NCBI GenBank assembly: GCA_012727835.1
Contig: JAAYGE010000242.1
Location: 1-5,521 of the forward strand
From: Bacillota bacterium
GTDB lineage: Bacteria; Bacillota_H; UBA994; UBA5500
Length of the DNA: 5,521 bases
Reading direction: 5' to 3'
Shown in pieces: positions 1-5,234 of the stretch; positions within the stretch are counted from its first letter, which is position 1, and each line of letters opens with the position of its first letter. Under the pieces are notes generated by a model. The model was not told where the DNA came from, ran no database searches, and saw only the letters and a list, made by a program, of their open reading frames with translations. The translations under genes were made by a program, and so were the position numbers.

Positions 1-1076
1 ATCTCCAACAGACTGCGGTTATCGTAGGTGGGGAATTGTTGGCTGCTAACCTTACTATCCTCATTCTTTTTATAGCCACCTGGGCTGGTGACGGAAGCGG
101 CGCTCATTTGCGAGATGACCAGGTCTAACAGCCGGTCCCGCAGCTCAGGTCTTTCCCGAGTGGAAAGAATTAGCCCGGTGTAAGGAACGGCTAGGCGCAA
201 AACGGCTACCATACGGACGAAATCATCATCGCTCACCAGGTGAACCTGGGGTATAGGCTCCTTGCCAGTAAGACGTAGGCGGGGCACGGAAATGGTATGG
301 GGACCTACGCCATAGGTTTTTTCCAGATAGGCGGCGTGCTGTAAGAGGGCTAGCACTTCAAAACGGTGGTCGTACAGACCGAAGAGCACGCCCAACCCCA
401 CATCATCGATACCGGCTTGCATAGCCCGCTCCATGGCGGTCAGATGATACTCGTAGCTGGCCTTGGGACCACTGGGGTGCATAATTTCATAGGTGGGACG
501 GTGGTAGGTCTCCTGGAAAAGCTGGTAGGTGCCGATACCGGCATCGTGCAAGGCCCGGTAATTTTCCACGCTGGTGGCGGCCACGTTCACGTTCACGCGG
601 CGAATGGCATCATGGTTACTCTTGGTGGCATAGATAGTCTCGATGGCTTGCACCACATAATCGATAGGTACCTTAGAAAGATCTTCACCGCTCTCCAGCA
701 ACAGACGTTTATGGCCCATACTTTCTAGGATGAGCACTTGCTCCCGCAGTTCGTCGAGGGTGAGGGTGCGACGCTCCAGCTCTTGGTTTGAATGGCGGAA
801 GGCGCAATAGAGACAGTTGTTGGTACACTCATTGGAAAGATAAAGGGGGGCAAATAACACCACCCGCTTGCCGTAGATGCGTTCCTTCACTTCTTGGGCG
901 GTGGCGTAGAGGGCGGCGAGAAGTTGCGGGTCGGTAACGTGCAAAAGGATGGCGGTTTCGGACAGGGATAGACCTTGGGCGGCGCGGGCTTTATCCAAGA
1001 TGGCCAACACTTGCTGGGCCGTCGCCTCTTTGGCCGCCGTCAGGCATTCGTTAATTTGCTGTTGGTTAATAATCAT
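1..1076 (-). CDS. hydG: [FeFe]-hydrogenase maturation radical SAM protein HydG (3' end off the left edge)
   Basis: HydG is a cytoplasmic radical SAM tyrosine lyase that makes the CO and cyanide ligands of the hydrogenase H-cluster. I read 358 codons from the ATG at 1076 to the left edge with no stop; the family is about 470 residues, so the C-terminal part with the second iron-sulfur cluster lies outside. The radical SAM motif CTNNCLYC gives Cys84, Cys88 and Cys91. Other HydG-like stretches are MGHKRLLLESGED (about 120-132), RRVNVNVAAT (159-168), GTYQLFQETYHRPTYE (about 182-197), DDVGLGVLFGLYD (about 224-236) and GVGPHTISVPRLR (256-268). The close relative ThiH is less likely given these stretches and the TM1266 neighbour. 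The start is backed by GGGAGG seven bases upstream. That site lies in a small hairpin. The gene follows the TM1266 gene after a 43-base gap, so the two are probably co-transcribed. Confidence 0.93.
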   Translation of the reverse strand, partial: MIINQQQINECLTAAKEATAQQVLAILDKARAAQGLSLSETAILLHVTDPQLLAALYATAQEVKERIYGKRVVLFAPLYLSNECTNNCLYCAFRHSNQELERRTLTLDELREQVLILESMGHKRLLLESGEDLSKVPIDYVVQAIETIYATKSNHDAIRRVNVNVAATSVENYRALHDAGIGTYQLFQETYHRPTYEIMHPSGPKASYEYHLTAMERAMQAGIDDVGLGVLFGLYDHRFEVLALLQHAAYLEKTYGVGPHTISVPRLRLTGKEPIPQVHLVSDDDFVRMVAVLRLAVPYTGLILSTRERPELRDRLLDLVISQMSAASVTSPGGYKKNEDSKVSSQQFPTYDNRSLLE

Positions 1077-1083
1077 TTGGCAT

Positions 1084-1103
1084 CCTCCCTTTTGTGCAGG
1101 GAG
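1084..1103 (-). promoter_or_regulatory. Ribosome binding site of hydG inside a hairpin
   Basis: On the minus strand CTCCCT (1103-1098), a seven-base loop and AGGGAG (1090-1085) form a perfect 6-bp stem. The downstream arm is the core of the hydG Shine-Dalgarno sequence (GGGAGG, 1089-1084). Folding would hide the ribosome binding site. This is seen in the sequence; any control role is inference. Confidence 0.5.
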
Positions 1104-1119
1104 CAAGCCGGGCCGTCGA

Positions 1120-1365
1120 CTAGAGGGTGATAGCCGATTTGACCCTAACACTGGGGATGTTGCCCAATTTGCCGGTGAGGGCACCGATTTCATCGGTGGT
1201 ACCATCGACGATCAGGGAGATGACCGAAAGGCCCCGTTCCTTATAAGGAATACCCATGCGGCCCACAATGATATCGCCATGCTCGGAAAGCACCGCGTTG
1301 ACCCTTTGGGCTGCGTTTTCCCGCTGTTGGACGATAATGCCGATAACTGCTACGCGATTTTCCAT
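1120..1365 (-). CDS. TM1266-family iron-only hydrogenase system putative regulator
   Basis: This is an 81-residue protein of the family named after Thermotoga maritima TM1266, found next to [FeFe]-hydrogenase maturation genes and usually annotated as a putative regulator. Family members have a small ACT/ferredoxin-like alpha-beta fold; the biochemical role is not settled. The sequence fits: a first strand (RVAVIGIIVQ, 4-13), a helix (about 15-27), a strand-turn region with GDIIVGRMGIPY (30-41), a second strand (LSVISLIVDG, 46-55), a helix with EIGALTGKLG (59-68) and a last strand (SVRVKSAI, 72-79). I see no helix-turn-helix or metal-binding cysteines, so DNA binding is not evident. The ATG is preceded by GGGGAGG at a seven-base spacing. 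It is the first gene of the pair with hydG, as in Thermotoga, where TM1266 adjoins the HydG gene. Confidence 0.87.
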   Translation of the reverse strand: MENRVAVIGIIVQQRENAAQRVNAVLSEHGDIIVGRMGIPYKERGLSVISLIVDGTTDEIGALTGKLGNIPSVRVKSAITL

Positions 1366-1391
1366 AGTGCCACCTCCCCTCTAAATAGATT

Positions 1392-1415
1392 AACCCACCC
1401 TAAGGGGTGGGTTTT
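1392..1415 (-). promoter_or_regulatory. 9-bp hairpin just upstream of the TM1266 gene
   Basis: AACCCACCC (1392-1400) and GGGTGGGTT (1405-1413) form a perfect 9-bp stem with a four-base loop. On the minus strand it ends 12 bases before the strong ribosome binding site (1379-1373), and CCACCCC in one arm could instead pair with GGGGAGG of that site except for one A-A mismatch. It could therefore be a regulatory switch. On the plus strand it is followed by TTTT like a terminator, but no plus-strand gene lies upstream. Read on the minus strand its U-run is poor, so termination there would be weak. Confidence 0.5.
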
Positions 1416-1427
1416 GGAAGCAGTCAT

Positions 1428-1535
1428 GCTGAAATAGGGCAAGGCTTAATGCCTCACCTTCATCTCCTTCCCCTCGCCCGCAGGCAAACCCCTTGTGCTT
1501 AGGTACAAATTGTTTTTAGCATCACCCTCTTCAGC
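1428..1535 (-). ncRNA. Candidate structured leader of the TM1266-hydG operon
   Basis: The minus-strand transcript of this untranslated stretch can form a closed multi-stem shape. GCTGAA (1535-1530) pairs with TTCAGC (1433-1428) and encloses three hairpins: TTGT/ACAA (1508-1505 with 1496-1493), TTGCC/GGCGA (1487-1483 with 1478-1474) and an 8-bp stem GGTGAGGC/GCCTTGCC (1458-1451 with 1445-1438). The last two rely on G-U pairs that become C-A mismatches on the plus strand, which favours a minus-strand RNA. I do not recognise a known riboswitch class, and no T-box motif is present. The call rests on pairing seen by eye. Confidence 0.4.
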
Positions 1536-1559
1536 CGGGCTAGCTACCCCACCGAATCA

Positions 1560-1597
1560 GGTATGTGTTTGTGAATAATATATCATACCTTGGTATA
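1560..1597 (-). promoter_or_regulatory. Candidate promoter with operator-like GGTAT repeats for the TM1266-hydG operon
   Basis: An AT-rich stretch lies just downstream of the speB terminator. On the minus strand TATATT (1582-1577) matches a -10 box at five of six positions; the -35 region is poor (TTCCCT at a 17-base spacing), which suggests need for an activator or another promoter position. Around it sit GGTATG (1560-1565), CATACC (1584-1589) and GGTATA (1592-1597). The last two give the palindrome ATACCTTGGTAT (1585-1596) between the -35 and -10 positions. Start of transcription near 1570 would leave a leader of about 205 bases. Confidence 0.35.
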
Positions 1598-1607
1598 AAA
1601 GGGAAGC

Positions 1608-1634
1608 AAAAAAGGCCACCCGTTGGGGCGGCCT
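1608..1634 (-). terminator. Intrinsic terminator of the speE-speB operon
   Basis: On the minus strand, directly after the speB stop, AGGCCGCCC (1634-1626), a four-base loop and GGGTGGCCT (1621-1613) make a 9-bp stem with one G-U pair, followed by a run of T (1612-1608). This is a textbook factor-independent terminator and separates speB from the hydrogenase-maturation operon. Confidence 0.9.
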
Positions 1635-1641
1635 ACTTGTC

Positions 1642-2532
1642 TTATTTAAGGAAAGAGAGCAAAGCCTCACGCACGATTTTGGCACCCAGAAGAGGGGTGA
1701 TATCGGAACTCTCCAGCTGGGGCGCAACTTCTACTAAATCGAAGGCTACCACGTTGACATCTCCCAGCATATGCACGGCCCGTAGGATTTCGGCGCTGGT
1801 GCAGCCTCCTGGCTCGGGGGTGCCGGTGCCGGGGGCAAAGGCCGGATCTACCACATCGATATCGAGGGTTACGTAAACCGGCTTGCCGGCCAATTGGGGT
1901 ATTACTTCCTCGAGGCCAGGGAAAATGCGCTCTGAGTAGAGATGGGTATATTCCCGGGCGAACTCTAGCTCCTCCCTTTCGCCGGAACGAATGCCCAGCT
2001 GGTAGACCCGCTTGGGGCCTAGGGTGCGGGCAATGTTACCGACGACGGTGGCGTGGGAATCGGTTTCGCCCACAAACTCGGTGCGCAAGTCGGCATGGGC
2101 ATCGAAATGCACTACCACCAGGTCGGGATAATGGGCGTAGACGCCCTGAAACACTCCCCAGCTCACCAAGTGTTCTCCTCCTAGGCAAATGGGAAGCCTA
2201 CCGTCTTGAACTACAGTGTCCACCGCCTTGGTGATGACGGCCAAACTGGCCTGTACGTTGCCAAAGGGCAAGTTTAAATCGCCCGCATCGTAATATTTAT
2301 AATCGGCCAAGGTGCGGTCCAGGTGCCAACTGTAGAGCTCTAAACCGTAGGATACTTCTCGTATCCGCTCCGGCCCGAGGCGCGCGCCGGGCCGGAAGCT
2401 GACGGTATAATCCATGGGTAAGCCTAGAATGACTGCTTGTGCCGAGGCATAATCACTGCAAGAGCCGTTAAAGCCGTTATTGCCTAATAGATAGGGCTTT
2501 AGTTCGGGATGGGCAGTGACCAGATCGATCAT
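1642..2532 (-). CDS. speB: Agmatinase (ureohydrolase family)
   Basis: The enzyme hydrolyses agmatine to putrescine and urea in the cytoplasm, using a two-manganese centre. The protein is 296 residues, normal for the family. The metal-binding motifs are all present: GGEH (118-121), DAHAD (144-148), DIDVVDP (224-230) followed by PGTGTPEPGG (234-243). His160 (SHA) and Glu268 (VEVAP) match conserved positions near the guanidinium group. GGEHLVSW and the overall layout resemble the Bacillus-type agmatinase; arginase and formiminoglutamase are less likely, because the next gene uses putrescine. The ATG start overlaps the speE stop (ATGA, 2532-2529) and has no strong ribosome binding site, so translational coupling to speE is likely. 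A terminator follows the stop. Confidence 0.93.
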   Translation of the reverse strand: MIDLVTAHPELKPYLLGNNGFNGSCSDYASAQAVILGLPMDYTVSFRPGARLGPERIREVSYGLELYSWHLDRTLADYKYYDAGDLNLPFGNVQASLAVITKAVDTVVQDGRLPICLGGEHLVSWGVFQGVYAHYPDLVVVHFDAHADLRTEFVGETDSHATVVGNIARTLGPKRVYQLGIRSGEREELEFAREYTHLYSERIFPGLEEVIPQLAGKPVYVTLDIDVVDPAFAPGTGTPEPGGCTSAEILRAVHMLGDVNVVAFDLVEVAPQLESSDITPLLGAKIVREALLSFLK

Positions 2533-3359
2533 TTGACGTCAACCAGCTCGGCCACGAAAGGTGGCAATACAAAAGCCGCTTTGTGGATTTCTGGTGTATA
2601 GTACTTGGTGTTCGGCACATGCTTTCCAGGCTGAATTTCCGTCGGATCGTATTTTTTGGAGCAGACGGTAAAGCTATAAAGACCACTCTGGTAAGTCGGG
2701 ATATTGGCCAGGAACAGCTTGACGATTGGGAAAATCTGATGCAGAACTCCATGCAGTTCGGGCAAGAAGGTCTTGCTGGCCCACGGTGGTTCGGTTTGGG
2801 CTACGCACATACCGTCTTCCTTGAGGGCTGCATAGAGATCGCGATAGAATTCTTGGGCAAAAAGGCCGACTGCTGGACCAATGGGATCGGTAGAGTCGAC
2901 AATGATAAGATCAAATTCATTTTTATGCCGTTTTACATATTGAATACCATCTTCGATGGTAACTGTCACTCTCGGATCATCTAAAGCACAGGAGATGGTG
3001 GGCAAATACTGTTTCGATAGCTCAACGACGCGTTCGTCGATATCGACCAGGATAGCCTGTTCCACACTCTCGTGCTTCAAGATTTCACGAATACTGCCGC
3101 CATCGCCACCACCAACTACAAGTACTTTCTTGGGGTTCGGGTGGGCACATAGGGCCACATGGGTGATCATTTCATGGTACACAAACTCGTCTTGTTCGGT
3201 TGTTTGTACCACGCTGTCTAACAACAACATGCGACCGTATTGATAGGTGTCAACGATAGCGATGTCCTGATACTTAGATCGTTCGGTGTGCAGTGTCTCC
3301 TTGATACGATAGCTAAGAACCAGGTTTTTACTTTGGTATTCTCGAGCCCATAATTCCAA
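2529..3359 (-). CDS. speE: Spermidine synthase (polyamine aminopropyltransferase)
   Basis: SpeE transfers the aminopropyl group of decarboxylated S-adenosylmethionine to putrescine, giving spermidine and methylthioadenosine. The 276-residue protein is full length. An N-terminal beta region (1-55) leads into VQTTEQDEFVYHEM (51-64); the Rossmann-type nucleotide-binding domain has GGGDGG (83-88), Asp106 (VDID) and the catalytic DSTDPIGPA (155-163). YQSG (223-226) lies in the C-terminal substrate region. The start codon is TTG at 3359-3357: GGGGG stands seven bases upstream, while the ATG nearer to it is out of frame. The gene is first in a two-gene operon with speB, transcribed from the promoter at 3391-3419. 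No S-adenosylmethionine decarboxylase gene is present in the window. Confidence 0.95.
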   Translation of the reverse strand: MELWAREYQSKNLVLSYRIKETLHTERSKYQDIAIVDTYQYGRMLLLDSVVQTTEQDEFVYHEMITHVALCAHPNPKKVLVVGGGDGGSIREILKHESVEQAILVDIDERVVELSKQYLPTISCALDDPRVTVTIEDGIQYVKRHKNEFDLIIVDSTDPIGPAVGLFAQEFYRDLYAALKEDGMCVAQTEPPWASKTFLPELHGVLHQIFPIVKLFLANIPTYQSGLYSFTVCSKKYDPTEIQPGKHVPNTKYYTPEIHKAAFVLPPFVAELVDVK

Positions 3360-3390
3360 TTTTCATCCCCCTTTTAAAGTAATCGGCTTT

Positions 3391-3419
3391 ATTTTAGCAT
3401 TGCCCGTAGCTGCTGGCAA
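3391..3419 (-). promoter_or_regulatory. Sigma-A-type promoter of speE-speB
   Basis: On the minus strand TTGCCA (3419-3414) and TAAAAT (3396-3391) stand 17 bases apart; each matches the vegetative consensus at five of six positions. The expected start is near 3384, leaving an untranslated leader of about 25 bases that includes the AAGGGGG ribosome binding site before the TTG codon. Confidence 0.72.
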
Positions 3420-3483
3420 TCAAACAAGGATAAAATATTTTGGTGTAGAATCTAGGCTAAAATGGCTGAAAGGAGTTTGACAG

Positions 3484-3963
3484 ATGCGGAAGATTCATGA
3501 GGATACTTTTGTGGCCCCCTCCGCCGATGTGATTGGCGATGTGACCGTGGGGGCGGGTAGTAGCATTTGGTACCAGGCGGTGTTGCGAGGCGATATGGCA
3601 CCGATAATTATCGGTGAGCAGAGTAATATTCAGGACGGCTGTTTAGTACATGTGGCCACCGATTATCCGGTGCGGGTGGGCAATTATGTGACGGTGGGTC
3701 ACGGAGCCATTTTGCATGGCTGCACGGTGGAAGACGGCGTTTTAATAGGCATGGGTGCCATCGTGCTAGACGGTGCTGTCATTGGCGAAGGCAGTATTAT
3801 TGGTGCCGGCGCCCTGATCCCCGAGGGCAAGGTTATTCCGCCCCGTTCGCTGGTGGTGGGTGTACCGGGGAAGATAATTCGGCAGTTGGATGATGCCAAG
3901 GCGGCCGAGTTGATTGCCCACGCGGAGAAATACGCCAAGCTGTGGCGGGAGCAGAAGGAATAA
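3484..3963 (+). CDS. Gamma-class carbonic anhydrase-like hexapeptide-repeat protein
   Basis: The 159-residue protein is a left-handed beta-helix of the gamma-carbonic anhydrase/YrdA/PaaY group. Hexapeptide-like repeats run from about 10 to 125 and an alpha-helical tail from about 135 to 159. Conserved signatures are VLRGDMAPIIIGEQSNIQDG (33-52), with Arg35, Asp37, Gln50 and Asp51, and VGHGAILHGC (71-80). His56, His73 and His78 match the three metal ligands of the Methanosarcina enzyme Cam, so a trimer with zinc or iron between subunits is expected. As in most bacterial members it is shorter than Cam and I see no acidic proton-shuttle loop; many such proteins have weak or untested carbonic anhydrase activity. 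The ATG is supported by AAAGGAG eight bases upstream. It is divergent from speE and appears to be a single-gene unit. Confidence 0.88.
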   Translation: MRKIHEDTFVAPSADVIGDVTVGAGSSIWYQAVLRGDMAPIIIGEQSNIQDGCLVHVATDYPVRVGNYVTVGHGAILHGCTVEDGVLIGMGAIVLDGAVIGEGSIIGAGALIPEGKVIPPRSLVVGVPGKIIRQLDDAKAAELIAHAEKYAKLWREQKE

Positions 3964-4016
3964 GAGTTAGTACCGGTCGACACGTGTTACGCGAGGTAAC
4001 CGCATTTCATACATTT

Positions 4017-4047
4017 CGTAGGGGCCGGCCAACGGGTGGCCCCTGCG
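4017..4047. repeat. GC-rich palindromic hairpin repeat, copy 1
   Basis: A 14-position stem with one mismatch and some G-U pairs (CGTAGGGGCC opposite GGCCCCTGCG) closes on an AAC loop (4031-4033). ACAT (4011-4014) and ATGT (4049-4052) can extend it. It resembles the short intergenic palindromes (REP-like) seen in many bacterial genomes. Confidence 0.65.
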
Positions 4048-4092
4048 CATGTCTTTAAAATGCAGGCTACAGCCGTAGTTGGATGCTACCTG
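4021..4092 (+). repeat. 72-base direct repeat, copy 1
   Basis: This stretch aligns without gaps to 4494-4565, 473 bases downstream; by my hand count 59 of 72 positions are identical. The first 32 bases (hairpin plus TGCGCATGT) differ at only two positions, and the second half has diverged more. Confidence 0.8.
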
Positions 4093-4099
4093 CGAAATG

Positions 4100-4455
4100 T
4101 GGGGGCTGCGCAAAAGCAGTTGCGACAGCCCGGGGGCTTGCAGGCCGTGGTCATACTAGAGCGCCTGTGCCCAACGTCTGTTGGAATGAGCTCGGCTCGC
4201 CAAGGGCAGCGACGGCACTCGCTCTGGTTAGCCCAGTAGGACCGGTAAGTGGGCTCAAAAAACTGCTATCCTTATATAGGCCCTTAGGCAGCTCGGCCTG
4301 TTGTCGCTGCTTATCCTTGGCTCCCTCGCTCTTTTTAATGTGGGCCCAACGCGCTGTGCGTATGACCAGCGGCCATGTGACTAGGGCATGGGGGGACTTA
4401 AGCGCCAAATGTGACAGGCCGCCTATGAATGCTCCCCAGGTCGCAGGGCTCTGCC
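4100..4455. other. Strongly self-complementary block, possible structured non-coding element
   Basis: A hairpin GGGCTGCGCAA (4103-4113) pairs with TTGCG and CAGCCC (4120-4131) with one bulged A. Then comes a nested set of complementary segments: AGCGC 4160-4164 with 4351-4355, GCCCA 4169-4173 with 4341-4345, GAGC 4188-4191 with 4328-4331, GCCAAGG 4199-4205 with 4315-4321, and GCAGCGAC 4206-4213 with 4303-4310. Inside are AGCCCA/TGGGCT (4230-4255) and AGGCC/GGCCT (4278-4299). To the right, GCGGCC (4369-4374) pairs with GGCCGC (4417-4422). Direct repeats flank the block. It may be a non-coding RNA or a small non-autonomous mobile element; I do not recognise it and the strand is undecided. Confidence 0.4.
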
Positions 4456-4493
4456 ATTTATAAAGCATACCTTCAAATTGGGGAAACAGCCAG

Positions 4494-4565
4494 CGGGCCG
4501 GCCAACGGGCGGCCCCTGCGCATGTATCCAAGATGCAGGCTAAAATCGTAGGCGGGTGTTACCTG
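4494..4565 (+). repeat. 72-base direct repeat, copy 2
   Basis: This is the partner of 4021-4092. Its hairpin GGGCCGGCC/GGGCGGCCC (4495-4515) keeps the AAC loop and has one mismatch. The outer CGTA/TGCG pairing of copy 1 is lost because the left flank differs (CCAG). Confidence 0.8.
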
Positions 4566-4588
4566 AGAACTACAGAACGCACCTTTGC

Positions 4589-4609
4589 GGGCCGATCACC
4601 GATCGGCCC
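4589..4609. repeat. GC-rich palindromic hairpin repeat, third unit
   Basis: GGGCCGATC and GATCGGCCC form a perfect 9-bp stem around an ACC loop, followed by CTACGAATG. The stem ends and flank resemble the other two hairpin units, so it is probably a diverged member of the same family. A poorer, degenerate copy may lie at 4678-4702. Confidence 0.6.
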
Positions 4610-4733
4610 CTACGAATGCTACTCAGATTTCAGGCGCTGCCATTGTCGAGCGGTACCTTTAAGTTGCGGATATGAGCCAGCGGGTCCACCATGGGCGGCC
4701 CCCCATACCCCAGAATGCGGTAGGGTAAACGCG

Positions 4734-5234
4734 TTAACGCAGATGGTTCACCAGATCCTCCAGCGGTACTTCCTGCTGGTTGCCGCTGGCCATGTTGCGT
4801 ACCACGGCCACGCCGCGTTCTAATTCGTTATCACCGAGCACTACCACCATTTTAGCCCCTAGGCGGGATGCCTGTTTCATTTGGGCTTTCAGGCCCCGGC
4901 CCATGAGGTCAAATTCGGCGATTAGATCGGCTTGCCTTAACTCATCTAATAGAGTTAGGGCTCTCGCTTCAGCTTGGCGGCCGAGGGTGGCGATAAACAC
5001 ATCAACGGGAGGTGCCGACGGGAAAGGCACCCCTTCTGCTTCCAGGGCTAAAATCAGGCGTTCGGTACCGATGCCGAACCCCACGCCGGGGGTGGTTGGA
5101 CCACCACAACTTTCTACTAGGCCATCGTAACGGCCACCGCCGCCGATGGCGCCTTGAGCACCGATGTGGTAACTATGGAATTCAAAGGCCGTATTGGTGT
5201 AATAGTCTAGCCCGCGCACCATGCGGGGATTTTC
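4734..5234 (-). pseudogene. hisS: Histidyl-tRNA synthetase, C-terminal part beyond an in-frame stop
   Basis: This is the in-frame continuation of the gene that enters from the right edge, cut off by a TAA at 5237-5235. HisRS charges tRNA-His with histidine. Counting from the ATG at 5222, the histidine-binding VRGLDYY (2-8), GGGRYDGL (28-35) and class II motif 3 GVGFGIGTERL (46-56, Arg55) are intact, and the anticodon-binding domain runs from about 72 to the natural TAA (residue 162). Nothing else in it is damaged. The ATG at 5222 has no ribosome binding site, so independent translation is unlikely. If the TAA is a sequencing error, this and the right-hand part are one normal gene. No aspS, its common neighbour in Firmicutes, follows downstream. 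Confidence 0.85.

Larger units (their letters stand above)
3964..4733. other. Gene-free intergenic region rich in hairpins and repeats
   Basis: About 770 bases lie between the convergent ends of the carbonic anhydrase-like gene and hisS. Open frames exist on both strands but start inside repeats, lack ribosome binding sites and resemble no family I know. The content is a set of GC-rich hairpin repeats and a self-complementary block. A small stem GTTAC/GTAAC (3986-4000) follows the carbonic anhydrase stop without a T-run. I see no clear intrinsic terminator for either flanking gene, though the GC-rich stems may slow or stop polymerase. Confidence 0.7.

Noticed and set aside
366..728. Plus-strand open frame of 120 codons, and another at 949-1437
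   Set aside because: They lie opposite hydG, the TM1266 gene or its leader. The minus-strand products have clear family motifs and ribosome binding sites; these frames have neither.
1566..1588. Rex- or CRP/FNR-like site (TTGTGAATAATATATCATA) upstream of the hyd operon
   Set aside because: Only one half resembles the consensus; the second half does not mirror it, so a named regulator cannot be supported.
1565..1876. Plus-strand open frame over the end of speB
   Set aside because: It runs through the promoter region and terminator and opposite the conserved agmatinase C-terminus; a shadow frame.
2477..3243. Open frames on both strands overlapping speE and its junction with speB
   Set aside because: All are in other frames of a well-conserved spermidine synthase and resemble no family.
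3431..3463. TAAAAT boxes as -10 elements of a promoter for the carbonic anhydrase-like gene
   Set aside because: Neither has an acceptable -35 box at 16-18 bases nor an extended -10, and the nearer one would place the start at about the ribosome binding site.
3699..3983. Minus-strand frame of 94 codons opposite the carbonic anhydrase-like gene
   Set aside because: The plus-strand protein has intact hexapeptide repeats, three histidine ligands and a ribosome binding site, so this is its shadow.
3986..4000. GTTAC/GTAAC stem as terminator of the carbonic anhydrase-like gene
   Set aside because: The 5-bp stem is weak and is not followed by a T-run.
4036..4531. Open frames in the repeat region, including a 126-codon minus-strand frame (4151-4531) and plus-strand frames of 67 and 126 codons
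   Set aside because: The starts lie in or beside repeat units, there is no ribosome binding site, and the sequence is dominated by complementary segments. The minus-strand frame could be revisited if homologues with protein-like conservation are found.
4533..4823. Plus-strand frame of 96 codons
   Set aside because: It crosses a hairpin repeat and the end of hisS in antisense, without a ribosome binding site.
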